A stretch of DNA of 64,000 nt from Streptococcus sp. 'caviae' (GCF_001937065.1 NZ_MOWR01000006.1:86268-150267), one strand, 5' to 3'. Shown: positions 26,375-35,105, counted from the stretch's first letter. A program made the numbers and translations. The notes: generated by a model not told the origin, from the sequence alone.

Positions 26375-26779
26375 ATGAAGAAGGTAATTACTTATGGAAC
26401 ATTTGATTTGCTGTATTACGGTCATATCGAATTATTGCGAAGAGCCAGCAAGTTAGGAGACTGTCTGATTGTTGCCTTATCAACAGATGAATTTAACTCA
26501 CGTGAGAAAAATAAGAAAACCTATTTTTCTTATGAGGAACGTAAAAAAATGTTAGAAGCGATTCGTTATGTTGACAAGGTAATTCCTGAAGAAAATTGGG
26601 AACAAAAACGTACAGATGTAGTAGATTTTGACATTGATGTATTTGTCATTGGTAATGACTGGACTGGGCATTTTGATGATTTAAAAGATTTGTGCGAAGT
26701 AGTTTATTTGGAAAGAACACCAGATATTTCTACCAGCCAAATCAAGGAGGATCTCCATGACAAAAAAACTAACGCTTAG
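26375..26779 (+). CDS. tagD: glycerol-3-phosphate cytidylyltransferase-like protein (TagD)
   Basis: A 134-residue cytidylyltransferase expected to make CDP-glycerol from CTP and glycerol 3-phosphate for the two LicD proteins. The nucleotide site reads YGTFDLLYYGHIELLRRA (residues about 6-23): the HxGH motif has Tyr in place of its first His. The C-terminal signature is RTPDISTSQIK rather than RTEGISTT. Both positions are normally strict in TagD, so activity or substrate may differ. The ATG at 26375 follows GGAGAG; the upstream GTG is less likely. It overlaps the second licD by 23 bases. Confidence 0.85.
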   Translation: MKKVITYGTFDLLYYGHIELLRRASKLGDCLIVALSTDEFNSREKNKKTYFSYEERKKMLEAIRYVDKVIPEENWEQKRTDVVDFDIDVFVIGNDWTGHFDDLKDLCEVVYLERTPDISTSQIKEDLHDKKTNA

Positions 26780-27569
26780 GGAGATTCAGCTGTTAGAGTT
26801 GGATATGATGAAAGCTGTTGTGGAATTTTGCGATCGTCATCAATTAACCTACGTTTTGTGCGGCGGTACTCTATTAGGGGCTGTCCGTCATCAGGGATTT
26901 ATTCCTTGGGATGATGATATTGATCTGCTGATGCCAAGAGAAGACTACGAAAAATTTTTGGCTCTGCATGATATCTTTGAAAAAGAGTTCCCTTTTACAG
27001 TAGCCAGCAACCGTCTTAATAATTTAAAAAGACCATATTGTCGAATCCTGAATAAACAAACTATCTGTAATCGGCAATTTATTGATGATACGGAAGAAAA
27101 CTTCCTATGGATTGATATTTTCCCTTTAGATGGCTTGCCTAGTGATAAACAAAAAGTGCAGTCTTATTTGAATCAAATGGGGAGATTAAACAAACTTTTA
27201 GTCATTGCACTGTCTAGAACAGGCGAAGGTAAGTCTAGGATTAAAAAATTAGTTAAGCCAGTAGTTAAAAGTTTGTTGAATGCAGTGGGCGTAAAACGTT
27301 TGGTTAATCATACAGATAAAGTGTGTCAGCGCTATGCCATTGTTGACAGTGATTTTGTTGGTGAGAATATTATGGCTAGAAAAGCGCAAGAAATGATGCC
27401 TAAGGAAGCTTTCTTAACAACTGTTAATGTTGACTTTGAAGGTCTGACAGTTAAAGCTCCTTCAAACTGGGATTATTATTTAGAAAAAAAATATGGCAAT
27501 TATATGGAATTGCCGCCGGAAAGCGAACAAGTTAACCATACGGCAGATATTTATTTGGTAGAGGACTAA
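26757..27569 (+). CDS. LicD-family phosphotransferase, second copy
   Basis: A 270-residue paralog of the LicD at 25551, with the same core YVLCGGTLLGAVRHQGFIPWDDDIDLLMPREDYEKF (residues about 29-64) and a matching C-terminus (YGNYMELPPESEQ versus YGDYMQLPPEHEQ). AAGGAGG precedes the ATG inside tagD, so the two are coupled. The pair probably arose by duplication around tagD, or the two act on different sugars. Its last codons lie inside a perfect inverted repeat that looks like the terminator of the locus. Confidence 0.9.
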   Translation: MTKKLTLREIQLLELDMMKAVVEFCDRHQLTYVLCGGTLLGAVRHQGFIPWDDDIDLLMPREDYEKFLALHDIFEKEFPFTVASNRLNNLKRPYCRILNKQTICNRQFIDDTEENFLWIDIFPLDGLPSDKQKVQSYLNQMGRLNKLLVIALSRTGEGKSRIKKLVKPVVKSLLNAVGVKRLVNHTDKVCQRYAIVDSDFVGENIMARKAQEMMPKEAFLTTVNVDFEGLTVKAPSNWDYYLEKKYGNYMELPPESEQVNHTADIYLVED

Positions 27570-27585
27570 TAAATATCTGCCGTAT
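27538..27585 (+). terminator. inverted repeat/terminator overlapping the licD stop
   Basis: ATACGGCAGATATTTATT (27538-27555) and its exact complement (27568-27585) form an 18-bp stem with a 12-base loop holding the licD stop codon, followed by TTTTC. It would end transcription of the polysaccharide operon while also encoding the protein's last residues. Confidence 0.65.
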
Positions 27586-27748
27586 TTTCGAAAAAGCCAT
27601 CGCCATGCTGTCAAACAGGCACATTCAAAGCAGCTTAAAGAACATTATTTACCTAGAAAACTCTGTCCAGTCTGTTAATGACATTCACCGTGTGTTTGCC
27701 ACCGACTTGACGACTTCCTTTAAAACAGTGTTTAAATGGGATGTTTAA
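27586..27748 (+). pseudogene. orphan C-terminal gene fragment, unrecognised
   Basis: About 54 codons in one frame without a start (FEKAIAMLSNRHIQSSL to FKTVFKWDV, then stop). The composition is protein-like and more balanced in bases than the A+T-rich DNA that follows. It reads like the tail of a lost gene at the junction between the polysaccharide locus and the inserted island. I do not recognise the family; it may also be chance. Confidence 0.35.
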
Positions 27749-27776
27749 AAGAAAAATGCCATTTAAAAACGAATAA

Positions 27777-27852
27777 TTAGATGTCTAATAATAATATGAC
27801 AAAACAATAAATTAAGTGTATAATACATGTAGTATATCTATTATTAGATATA
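27777..27852 (+). promoter_or_regulatory. promoter and two palindromic operators of the TAC operon
   Basis: ATGACA (27796-27801), 17 bases, TATAAT (27819-27824). The palindrome TTAGATGTCTAA (27777-27788) lies just upstream of the -35, and TATATCTA-TTAT-TAGATATA (27833-27852) lies just past the expected start of transcription. Both contain TTAGAT. This flanking arrangement suits autorepression. About 95 further bases of A+T-rich leader precede the toxin ATG. Confidence 0.65.
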
Positions 27853-27948
27853 TGTAATGATGCAGAGTATTTTATACAAATAATGCCATTAATAAGTGTG
27901 TGTATGTTTTATTATTTATCTTAGTATTTTCCAATGTTAGGAGAAAAG

Positions 27949-28536
27949 ATGGAGGTAGTTGGTTGGTATGGAACAACTAAGTATGCCAAGAATAAAATAG
28001 AAAAAGAAGGTTTTAGGTATGTTAAATATAAACCAGGTATCAGTCAACAACGATATCTCAATGATTTAGGAAACGGTATTTATTTCTTTCTACCATTTAA
28101 TAATGACACAGGAGAAAAAATTGCATTAGTCTATGTTACTTCTTACAAGGATAGAATCTTGCAGAAGAAGCAGACATCTCCTGCTTTACTAAAATGTTTA
28201 TTGACTTTAAACGATTCTCAAATTCTGGATTTAGATGATAAGAAAATTCGATTACTTATAGAAGAATTTGCCAAGAAATTTAAAGACGTTTTAGATAAAG
28301 AATTAGATTCAATTGCTGATAGTGGAGCTAAAAATAGGGCTTTGAAGCAAAAACAAAATTTTGGATTAATTATAGAATTATTTATCCAACTAGTTGAAAC
28401 ATATCGTCAAGATACAAAGTATCAAGCTGTTATATCAACTACTTATACGGATTTGCCACAGCTTCCTAGAATTGATGGTAAAAACGGTAAAGAAATTTGT
28501 ATTAGGAAGTCAGATACCATAACGATAATAAACTAG
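27949..28536 (+). CDS. ADP-ribosyltransferase-fold toxin candidate of a TAC system
   Basis: A 195-residue protein. Near the N-terminus GWYGTTKYAKNKIEKEGF (residues 5-22) and later LGNGIYFF (about 43-50) follow the PARP/ADP-ribosyltransferase order of an H/Y-G-T strand and a GxYF strand. A C-terminal GKEICIRKSDTI could supply the third (Glu) motif. The middle is long and helical. The start at 27949 has AGGAG five bases before it; the ATG at 27934 overlaps that site. Gene order toxin, small protein, SecB-like chaperone matches CmdTAC, whose toxin ADP-ribosylates mRNA during phage infection. The function here is inferred from fold motifs and context. The DNA is clearly A+T-richer than its neighbours. 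Confidence 0.65.
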   Translation: MEVVGWYGTTKYAKNKIEKEGFRYVKYKPGISQQRYLNDLGNGIYFFLPFNNDTGEKIALVYVTSYKDRILQKKQTSPALLKCLLTLNDSQILDLDDKKIRLLIEEFAKKFKDVLDKELDSIADSGAKNRALKQKQNFGLIIELFIQLVETYRQDTKYQAVISTTYTDLPQLPRIDGKNGKEICIRKSDTITIIN

Positions 28537-28549
28537 GAGGTAATGACAT

Positions 28550-28837
28550 ATGAGCTTATTATCAGAATTTTTAGGCACTGAAGAATATTCAATAAAGGAA
28601 TTACCTTTATTCAAAGAGTTAATTGAAAACATTAAACGTGATGACTTATTTGAATATTCAACTGCTGTTAAAAAAGTGGAAATATTCTTTGATGATAATA
28701 GTAAGGTAAATATAGTTAACAATAGTTTATCAGGTTTAATTAATGATAAACAAGTTGAAGACAATTCTAAGTCATCGTACTTTTATAAAGGTTTAACAAA
28801 TTCTGACTTTTATAAAAATGGGATAGGAGCTGCATAA
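28550..28837 (+). CDS. putative antitoxin with aromatic C-terminal tail
   Basis: A 95-residue protein, 13 bases after the toxin, with a strong GGAGG site. The first 70 residues look compact (VKKVEIFFDDNSKVNIVN gives a strand pair). The last 22 residues contain YFYKGL and DFYKNGIGAA, rich in Tyr and Phe. In HigBA-type TAC systems such an aromatic C-terminal tail is the chaperone-addiction segment bound by the SecB-like partner. The terminal Ala-Ala also resembles a ClpXP degron. I see no helix-turn-helix. No family is recognised, so the antitoxin role comes from position. Confidence 0.6.
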   Translation: MSLLSEFLGTEEYSIKELPLFKELIENIKRDDLFEYSTAVKKVEIFFDDNSKVNIVNNSLSGLINDKQVEDNSKSSYFYKGLTNSDFYKNGIGAA

Positions 28838-29280
28838 TGTCATCTTTGAGATTTGAAAATTATTTTTTAAGAGAATTATCTTATAAGAAAAATGATCAAT
28901 TTAATCATAAGAAAACTAAAACTATTGATTTAACACCAGAATTATTAGCTAACATATTGGTAGATAAAAAAGAGAATAAAGGTGTGGTAAATTTAAAAAC
29001 AGTCCAAGGAAGTCTGGATAATGAGAACTCTGCTTTTGAAGTGGTTGTTGATATTGTTGGGATTTTTCACTTTAAAAATGACCCAAGTGAATATGATATT
29101 AAATTTGAAGAGTTTCTGAAGGAAAATGCTTTAGCAATACTTTGGTCTTATATACGACCTATGGTTTCAGACCTAATTACTAGGGGCAATGAATTTCCTA
29201 ATTTTATTCTACCAGTCATTAACGTAAGAAAAATCCTGGAAGAAAATGACTCTATTAAAATTGAATATATTAGTGAATAA
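28837..29280 (+). CDS. SecB-like chaperone
   Basis: A 147-residue protein whose C-terminal part, SYIRPMVSDLITRGNEFPNFILPVINV (residues about 106-132), follows the SecB pattern of an Arg-containing helix, an RG turn, then FPxxxLPxIN. The preceding residues form the expected beta-rich groove region with alternating hydrophobics (FEVVVDIVGIFHF). Streptococci do not use canonical SecB for export, so a copy here in a toxin operon fits the TAC class, where the chaperone folds and protects the antitoxin. Its ATG overlaps the antitoxin stop by one base (TAATG), so the two are coupled. A terminator follows about 110 bases later. Confidence 0.75.
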   Translation: MSSLRFENYFLRELSYKKNDQFNHKKTKTIDLTPELLANILVDKKENKGVVNLKTVQGSLDNENSAFEVVVDIVGIFHFKNDPSEYDIKFEEFLKENALAILWSYIRPMVSDLITRGNEFPNFILPVINVRKILEENDSIKIEYISE

Positions 29281-29390
29281 AGGTTATCTTTACTAGGACG
29301 CTTTTTATAATTGGCTAAATTATAGAGCTATTATAGATAAATCATTGTGTAATTTTGATAGAATTGATATAATGCAATTAAGATGACAAT

Positions 29391-29439
29391 CCCCCCACTT
29401 CCTTATGGACAGATACGTTCTGACGTGGGGCTTTTTTTA
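29391..29439 (+). terminator. terminator downstream of the TAC operon
   Basis: CCCCAC and GTGGGG arms with a long loop are followed by CTTTTTTT. It isolates the island from the pyrK promoter. A 25-codon frame at 29458 with a good binding site overlaps that promoter and is probably vestigial. Confidence 0.75.
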
Positions 29440-29494
29440 TGAAATTAAGGAGGTTAGATGGAAGAAGCAATAGTGCTCTCTTGGAAAGAACAAT

Positions 29495-29523
29495 TTGACA
29501 TCCGTCTGATTTCAAGCTATAAT
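29495..29523 (+). promoter_or_regulatory. pyrK-pyrD promoter
   Basis: Perfect consensus: TTGACA (29495-29500), 17 bases, TATAAT (29518-29523). Transcription would start near 29530, a few bases before the PyrR-type leader. Confidence 0.92.
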
Positions 29524-29534
29524 GAGAAAAATTG

Positions 29535-29644
29535 AATAACCTTTAATGTGGTCCAGAGAGGCTGTCAAGGGAGAATGCGTTGAAGAGGCAGAAATAGGGT
29601 CTGCCTGATTTTTGTGTAACCTTGCCTTGCCGGCGAGGTTTTTT
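29535..29644 (+). promoter_or_regulatory. PyrR-type attenuator of pyrK-pyrD
   Basis: The PyrR-binding loop TCCAGAGAGGCT (about 29554-29565) lies in a CCTTTAA/TCAAGG stem. It is followed by a terminator hairpin AACCTTGCC/GGCGAGGTT with a T run (29618-29644). In Gram-positives PyrR with UMP binds this loop and favours the terminator. Confidence 0.88.
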
Positions 29645-29659
29645 GTTAGAAAGGTGCTT

Positions 29660-30436
29660 ATGATTTTAAAGGAAGACATGACAGTGGTCGCTCAGCGAAA
29701 ACTTGCTCCTGATATTTTTGAAATGGTACTAACCGGTGAGATGGTCAGTGAGATGCGAGCCGGTCAGTTTTTGCATTTGCGGGTGCCGGACAGCAGTAAG
29801 CTTTTGCGGCGGCCGATTTCCATATCTGAGATTGATCAGCCAAAAAAAGAGGTCACCATTGTTTACCGGATTGAAGGTGAGGGGACGGCTGTTTTCGCGC
29901 AGCTGAAGACCAGTGATGCGGTTGACTGTCTGGGGCCTCAGGGCAATGGTTTTGACCTATCCGTTATTGAAGCCGGGCAAACCGCTCTGCTGATCGGCGG
30001 CGGCATTGGGGTTCCCCCTCTGGTTGAGACCGCCAAGCAGCTGCATGACAAGGGTGTTGCAGTGACTTCGGTGATTGGCTTTGCCAATAAAGACGCTGTC
30101 ATTTTGGAAGAAAAGCTGCGCCGCTATGGCGATGTTATCGTAACAACAGATGATGGTTCTTATGGTATTCACGGATATGTTTCCACGGTGATTAATGGTT
30201 TTGACACGGTTGCTGACGCGGTTTATGCCTGCGGGGCACCGGGTATGCTCAGATATGTAGATAGCAAATTTGAAGATCATCCGCATGCTTATTTATCAAC
30301 AGAGTCACGCATGGCCTGCGGTATGGGGGCTTGTTACGCCTGTGTTGTCCACCTTAAAGGTCAGGAAGATTCGAGAAATCTGCGTGTGTGTGAAGATGGT
30401 CCGGTTTTTAAAACTGGTCAGATTATTTTAGATTAG
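29660..30436 (+). CDS. pyrK: dihydroorotate dehydrogenase electron transfer subunit PyrK
   Basis: A 258-residue iron-sulfur flavoprotein that passes electrons from the PyrD subunit to NAD+. It contains an FAD domain (LLRRPISISEID, about residues 51-62), an NAD domain (ALLIGGGIGVPPLVETAKQL) and a [2Fe-2S] cluster motif CGMGACYACVVHLK...VCEDGPVF with four Cys near the C-terminus. The start at 29660 follows AGAAAGGTG, after the attenuator. It is translated just before pyrD (9-base gap). Confidence 0.95.
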   Translation: MILKEDMTVVAQRKLAPDIFEMVLTGEMVSEMRAGQFLHLRVPDSSKLLRRPISISEIDQPKKEVTIVYRIEGEGTAVFAQLKTSDAVDCLGPQGNGFDLSVIEAGQTALLIGGGIGVPPLVETAKQLHDKGVAVTSVIGFANKDAVILEEKLRRYGDVIVTTDDGSYGIHGYVSTVINGFDTVADAVYACGAPGMLRYVDSKFEDHPHAYLSTESRMACGMGACYACVVHLKGQEDSRNLRVCEDGPVFKTGQIILD

Positions 30437-31387
<951 letters not shown>

Positions 31388-31418
31388 CTTCTGATATATC
31401 TGAGAGTTTGATCGGTTT

Positions 31419-31447
31419 TTGACTTTGCGGCTGAAAAAGGCTATAAT
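31419..31447 (+). promoter_or_regulatory. pyrF-pyrE promoter
   Basis: TTGACT (31419-31424), 17 bases, TATAAT (31442-31447). It gives pyrF-pyrE a transcript independent of pyrK-pyrD. Confidence 0.9.
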
Positions 31448-31460
31448 AAAACAAAATTAA

Positions 31461-31585
31461 ATAACCTTTAATTGAGTCCAGAGAGGCGAGAAAGGTTGCA
31501 GGCGAATAAAGGAGTCATTCTCCTTATAAAGGGGGTCGACCTCTGTTTTCGTGTAACCTTGCTCCTTTGGGCAGGGTTATTTTTG
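31461..31585 (+). promoter_or_regulatory. PyrR-type attenuator of pyrF-pyrE
   Basis: Stem AACCTTT/AAAGGTT encloses the PyrR loop TCCAGAGAGGC (31462-31496). The terminator TAACCTTGC/GCAGGGTTA with T run is at 31554-31585. The sequence between them differs from the first attenuator, while the binding loop is kept. Confidence 0.88.
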
Positions 31586-31663
31586 ATTGCAGGGGTTAAA
31601 GAGAAGACTGTTTGAAGCCTTCGTTTAATCACTGCAATGTTATGCTAAGTAAAAGGAGAAAAA

Positions 31664-32356
31664 ATGCGCGAAGAACGCCCCATTATTGCTTTGGATTTTC
31701 CATCATTTGAGCAGGTGAAATCATTTCTGGCTCTTTTTCCCGCTGAGGAAAAACTCTATGTCAAGATTGGTATGGAACTTTACTATGCAGCAGGTCCTGA
31801 GATTGTCCGCTATGTCAAGGACCTTGGCCACTCGGTTTTTCTGGATTTAAAACTGCACGATATTCCGAATACTGTCCGGTCGGCTATGGCTGTGCTGGCA
31901 AATTTAGGCGTCGATATGACCAATGTCCATGCGGCTGGCGGTGTTGAAATGATGGCAGCTGCGCGTGAAGGTCTGGGACAGGGTCCGAAACTGATTGCGG
32001 TCACCCAATTAACATCGACATCTGAGGAACAAATGCACAGCGATCAAAATATTCAGACGAGCTTAGCAGAATCCGTGGCGCATTATGCGCGAAAAACGGC
32101 AGAAGCTGGTCTTGACGGTGTCGTCTGCTCGGCGCATGAAGTTCAGACGATTAAGGCGGCAACGGCAAAAGATTTCATCTGCCTGACGCCGGGAATTCGT
32201 CCAGCCGGCTCCGCTATTGGCGACCAGAAGCGTGTTATGACACCGAATGACGCGCGTGCGATTGGGTCAGACTATATCGTTGTTGGCCGTCCGGTTACGC
32301 AGGCCCAAGACCCTGTTGAAGCTTATCGGGCCATTAAGGCAGAATGGACTGGCTGA
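31664..32356 (+). CDS. pyrF: orotidine-5'-phosphate decarboxylase
   Basis: A 230-residue barrel enzyme making UMP from OMP. The active-site DxKxxD motif is in [16 protein letters not shown] (about residues 57-72), the N-terminal Asp is in IIALDFPS, and the phosphate site is GIRP...[15 protein letters not shown] precedes the ATG. pyrE follows in the same transcript. Confidence 0.97.
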   Translation: MREERPIIALDFPSFEQVKSFLALFPAEEKLYVKIGMELYYAAGPEIVRYVKDLGHSVFLDLKLHDIPNTVRSAMAVLANLGVDMTNVHAAGGVEMMAAAREGLGQGPKLIAVTQLTSTSEEQMHSDQNIQTSLAESVAHYARKTAEAGLDGVVCSAHEVQTIKAATAKDFICLTPGIRPAGSAIGDQKRVMTPNDARAIGSDYIVVGRPVTQAQDPVEAYRAIKAEWTG

Positions 32357-32452
32357 TAAAGTGCTGTTCATAAGTCTTGAAAGAACTAGCTTAACTAACC
32401 TATTTTTAAACAGCAGTGTGTGCTGAATTTCAAAAAAAGAAAGAGGAATTTT

Positions 32453-33082
32453 ATGACATTAGCAAAAGACATTGCCCGCGATTTATTGGATATCAAGGCA
32501 GTTTACCTCAAACCTGAGGATCCTTTTACTTGGGCATCTGGTATTAAATCGCCGATTTATACAGATAACCGCATCACCTTGTCTTACCCTGAGACACGTG
32601 CCTTGATTGAGAATGGTTTTGTTGAAACCATCAAAGAGGAATTTCCTGAGGCAGAGGTCATTGCAGGAACAGCGACTGCCGGTATTCCCCACGGAGCGAT
32701 TATTGCGGACAAGATGAATCTGCCCTTTGCTTATATCCGCAGCAAACCAAAAGACCATGGCGCTGGCAATCAGATCGAAGGCCGGGTCATTAAGGGACAA
32801 AAGATGGTTATTGTTGAGGATTTAATTTCAACAGGCGGATCGGTCCTCGATGCAGCTGCGGCAGCGAAAAGAGAAGGTGCTGATGTGCTCGGTGTTGTCG
32901 CTATTTTTACCTATGAACTGCCAAAAGCCGCCGAAAATTTTGAAAAAGCCGGTATCAAATTGGTAACTCTGTCAAATTATTCTGAGCTGATTAAGGTAGC
33001 TAAGGTTCAGGGTTACATTGATGCAGACGGTCTGCAGCTCTTAAAGAAATTCAAAGAAAATCAGGAAACTTGGCAGGACTGA
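32453..33082 (+). CDS. pyrE: orotate phosphoribosyltransferase
   Basis: A 209-residue enzyme making OMP from orotate and PRPP. The PRPP loop is [18 protein letters not shown] (about residues 116-133), and [38 protein letters not shown] is the catalytic-loop region. The start at 32453 follows AAAGAGGAA; the frame is open upstream from 32420 without a binding site. PyrE and PyrF together complete UMP synthesis. Confidence 0.96.
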   Translation: MTLAKDIARDLLDIKAVYLKPEDPFTWASGIKSPIYTDNRITLSYPETRALIENGFVETIKEEFPEAEVIAGTATAGIPHGAIIADKMNLPFAYIRSKPKDHGAGNQIEGRVIKGQKMVIVEDLISTGGSVLDAAAAAKREGADVLGVVAIFTYELPKAAENFEKAGIKLVTLSNYSELIKVAKVQGYIDADGLQLLKKFKENQETWQD

Positions 33083-33137
33083 GGTCTGACACTTTTAATA
33101 CAAATCAGCAGAAAGCTAATGAATAGGGAGGTAGCCT

Positions 33138-33638
33138 ATGAAAATTACAGTTCCGTTTGAAAATCACATTATCCCTGATGCCTATGCCAAAAAAGCCAGT
33201 GAAACCAATAAGGGCTATGCTGTCAAATCTTTCCCTTTTGAAATTGCAGATGTCCCAGAAACCGCTGAAACCTTAGCCTGGACGTTTGTAGACTATGATT
33301 CGATTCCTGTCTGCGGTTTTGCCTATATCCACTGGACGGTTGCCAATGTGCCGGCAGATACCAGGGTTGTTTCAGAGGATTTTGCAAGACAGGATCAAAG
33401 GCATTTAAAAGGGAAAAACAGTCTTGTCAGCAAGTTTCTGGCAACTGACTACTCTGATATGTACGATGGCTATCTGGGGCCTTACCCGCCCGATAAGGAT
33501 CATGTCTATACCCTCACTGTTTATGCTCTTGATGATGAGCTGCCTCTCAATGAAGGTTTCTATCTTAACGAGCTGCTGCATGCGGCTGAAGGGCATGTGA
33601 TTGCCAAAGCCCAAATTGATTTGGTTGGCAGAGTTTAG
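33138..33638 (+). CDS. YbhB/YbcL family PEBP-like protein
   Basis: A 166-residue phosphatidylethanolamine-binding-protein-fold protein. The family core is visible as AWTFVDYDSIPVCGFAYIHWTVANVPADT (residues about 49-77) and GPYPPDKDHVYTLTVYALD (about 115-133) with the anion-pocket His and Pro residues. The function of bacterial members is poorly defined. GGGAGG precedes the ATG. It is 15 bases before the amidase gene, so the two are likely co-transcribed. Confidence 0.9.
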   Translation: MKITVPFENHIIPDAYAKKASETNKGYAVKSFPFEIADVPETAETLAWTFVDYDSIPVCGFAYIHWTVANVPADTRVVSEDFARQDQRHLKGKNSLVSKFLATDYSDMYDGYLGPYPPDKDHVYTLTVYALDDELPLNEGFYLNELLHAAEGHVIAKAQIDLVGRV

Positions 33639-33653
33639 AACAAGGAGATCAGC

Positions 33654-35105
33654 ATGGTAGCTAATGATTGGCTGGATGCAACCGCAATGGCCCAGGCTGT
33701 TTTGCACGGAGATGTTTCTCCTAAAGAATTGGTAGAAGAAGCTATTGACAAAAGTCAGGCTGTCAATCCTAAGATTAATGCCATTGTAGATACGCGTTTT
33801 GAACAGGCCTTGCAAGAGGCGCAAAATCGAGATTTTACAGAGAAGCCCTTTGCAGGTGTTCCGCTCTTTCTTAAGGATTTAGGTCAGGAGCAGGCTGGCG
33901 AGCTGTCAACATCGGGTTCTCGTTTGTTGGCGAATTATCGTGCCAGTCATTCTGACAACTATGTCAAAGGCTTGGAAGCACTGGGGTTCATTATTTTAGG
34001 CCGCACTAATACGCCGGAGTTTGGTTTTAAGAATATTAGTGATTCCAGTCTGCATGGCAGTGTTAACTTACCCGATGACGTCAGCCGAAATGCGGGTGGA
34101 TCCAGCGGCGGTGCCGCTGCTTTGGTTAGTTCAGGTGTTTTGCCTCTGGCTGCTGCCAGCGATGGCGGCGGCTCGATTCGTATTCCTGCTTCCTTTAATG
34201 GGCTTATTGGGTTAAAGCCTACACGGGGGCGCATTCCAGTCGGACCCGGTTCTTTTAGAGGCTGGCAGGGAGCCTCTGTTCAGTTTGCCTTAACCAAGAC
34301 AGTACGGGATACCAAGCGTCTGCTGTATTATCTGCAGACCTGTCAGATGGAGAGTCCCTTTGTTCTGCCGACTTTACCGAAAGCATCTCTGGAGCAGCCT
34401 TTAACGAAAAAACTGAGAATAGCCCTGCTGCTTGATTCGCCTATCGGCAGCCAAGTTTCCGGCTCGGCTCTTTCTGCTGTCCAAAAAGCGGCTAAACACT
34501 TGGAAGATGCAGGCCATAGGGTAGAAGAAGCAGCGCAGCCCTTAGATGGTATAGAGGCTATGCAGTCCTACTATATGATGAACAGTGTCGAAACAGCTGC
34601 TATGCTTGACAGTCTGTCTGCTGCTCTGGGACGCAGTCTGACGCCGGATGATATGGAGGTCATGTCTTGGGCGCTCTATCAGGCAGGTCAAAGAATTCCT
34701 GCTAAGGATTATTCTAAGGTAATCAGCCAATGGGATCAGTACAGTTATCGCATGGCGCTATTTCATGAAAAATACGATCTGATTCTGACACCGACGACAG
34801 CTGAGCCTGCACCTAAACATGGGCAATTTCTCTTATCAGCTGCCTTGGAAAATGATCTAAAGCATCTGGCTGATTTTGATCAAGCCCGGCAGCAGGGGCT
34901 CATTTGGAAGATGTTTGCTGACAGTTTAGCTTGGACGCCTTTTACACAGCAGGCCAATCTGACTGGGCAGCCCGCCATTTCTCTCCCGCTTTATCGCGAT
35001 GCTCAAGGGCTGTCACTAGGTGTTCAGCTGACAGCTGCCAAAGGAAGAGAAGATTTACTTTTAGCTCTGGCGCAGTCTTTTGAGGAGCAGCAGCTTTTTG
35101 TCTAA
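33654..35105 (+). CDS. amidase signature family protein
   Basis: A 483-residue amidase. The Ser-cisSer-Lys triad is visible: Lys in FLKDLGQE (about residue 72), the cis-Ser in NAGGSSGGAAALVSSG (about 146-161) and the nucleophile Ser in DGGGSIRIPASFNGLIGLKPTRGRIP (about 170-195). It is not GatA by context, since no gatB or gatC is near, and it resembles the free amidases of streptococci. The substrate is unknown. It follows the PEBP gene closely. Confidence 0.92.
   Translation: MVANDWLDATAMAQAVLHGDVSPKELVEEAIDKSQAVNPKINAIVDTRFEQALQEAQNRDFTEKPFAGVPLFLKDLGQEQAGELSTSGSRLLANYRASHSDNYVKGLEALGFIILGRTNTPEFGFKNISDSSLHGSVNLPDDVSRNAGGSSGGAAALVSSGVLPLAAASDGGGSIRIPASFNGLIGLKPTRGRIPVGPGSFRGWQGASVQFALTKTVRDTKRLLYYLQTCQMESPFVLPTLPKASLEQPLTKKLRIALLLDSPIGSQVSGSALSAVQKAAKHLEDAGHRVEEAAQPLDGIEAMQSYYMMNSVETAAMLDSLSAALGRSLTPDDMEVMSWALYQAGQRIPAKDYSKVISQWDQYSYRMALFHEKYDLILTPTTAEPAPKHGQFLLSAALENDLKHLADFDQARQQGLIWKMFADSLAWTPFTQQANLTGQPAISLPLYRDAQGLSLGVQLTAAKGREDLLLALAQSFEEQQLFV

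Noticed and set aside
28510..28764. 84-codon minus-strand frame opposite the small TAC protein gene
   Set aside because: It is the shadow of the plus-strand gene, with no promoter or binding site of its own.
29458..29535. 25-codon frame with an AAGGAGG site before pyrK
   Set aside because: It contains the consensus pyr promoter and ends at the start of the attenuator; most likely a vestige or chance, not a leader peptide of the pyr transcript.
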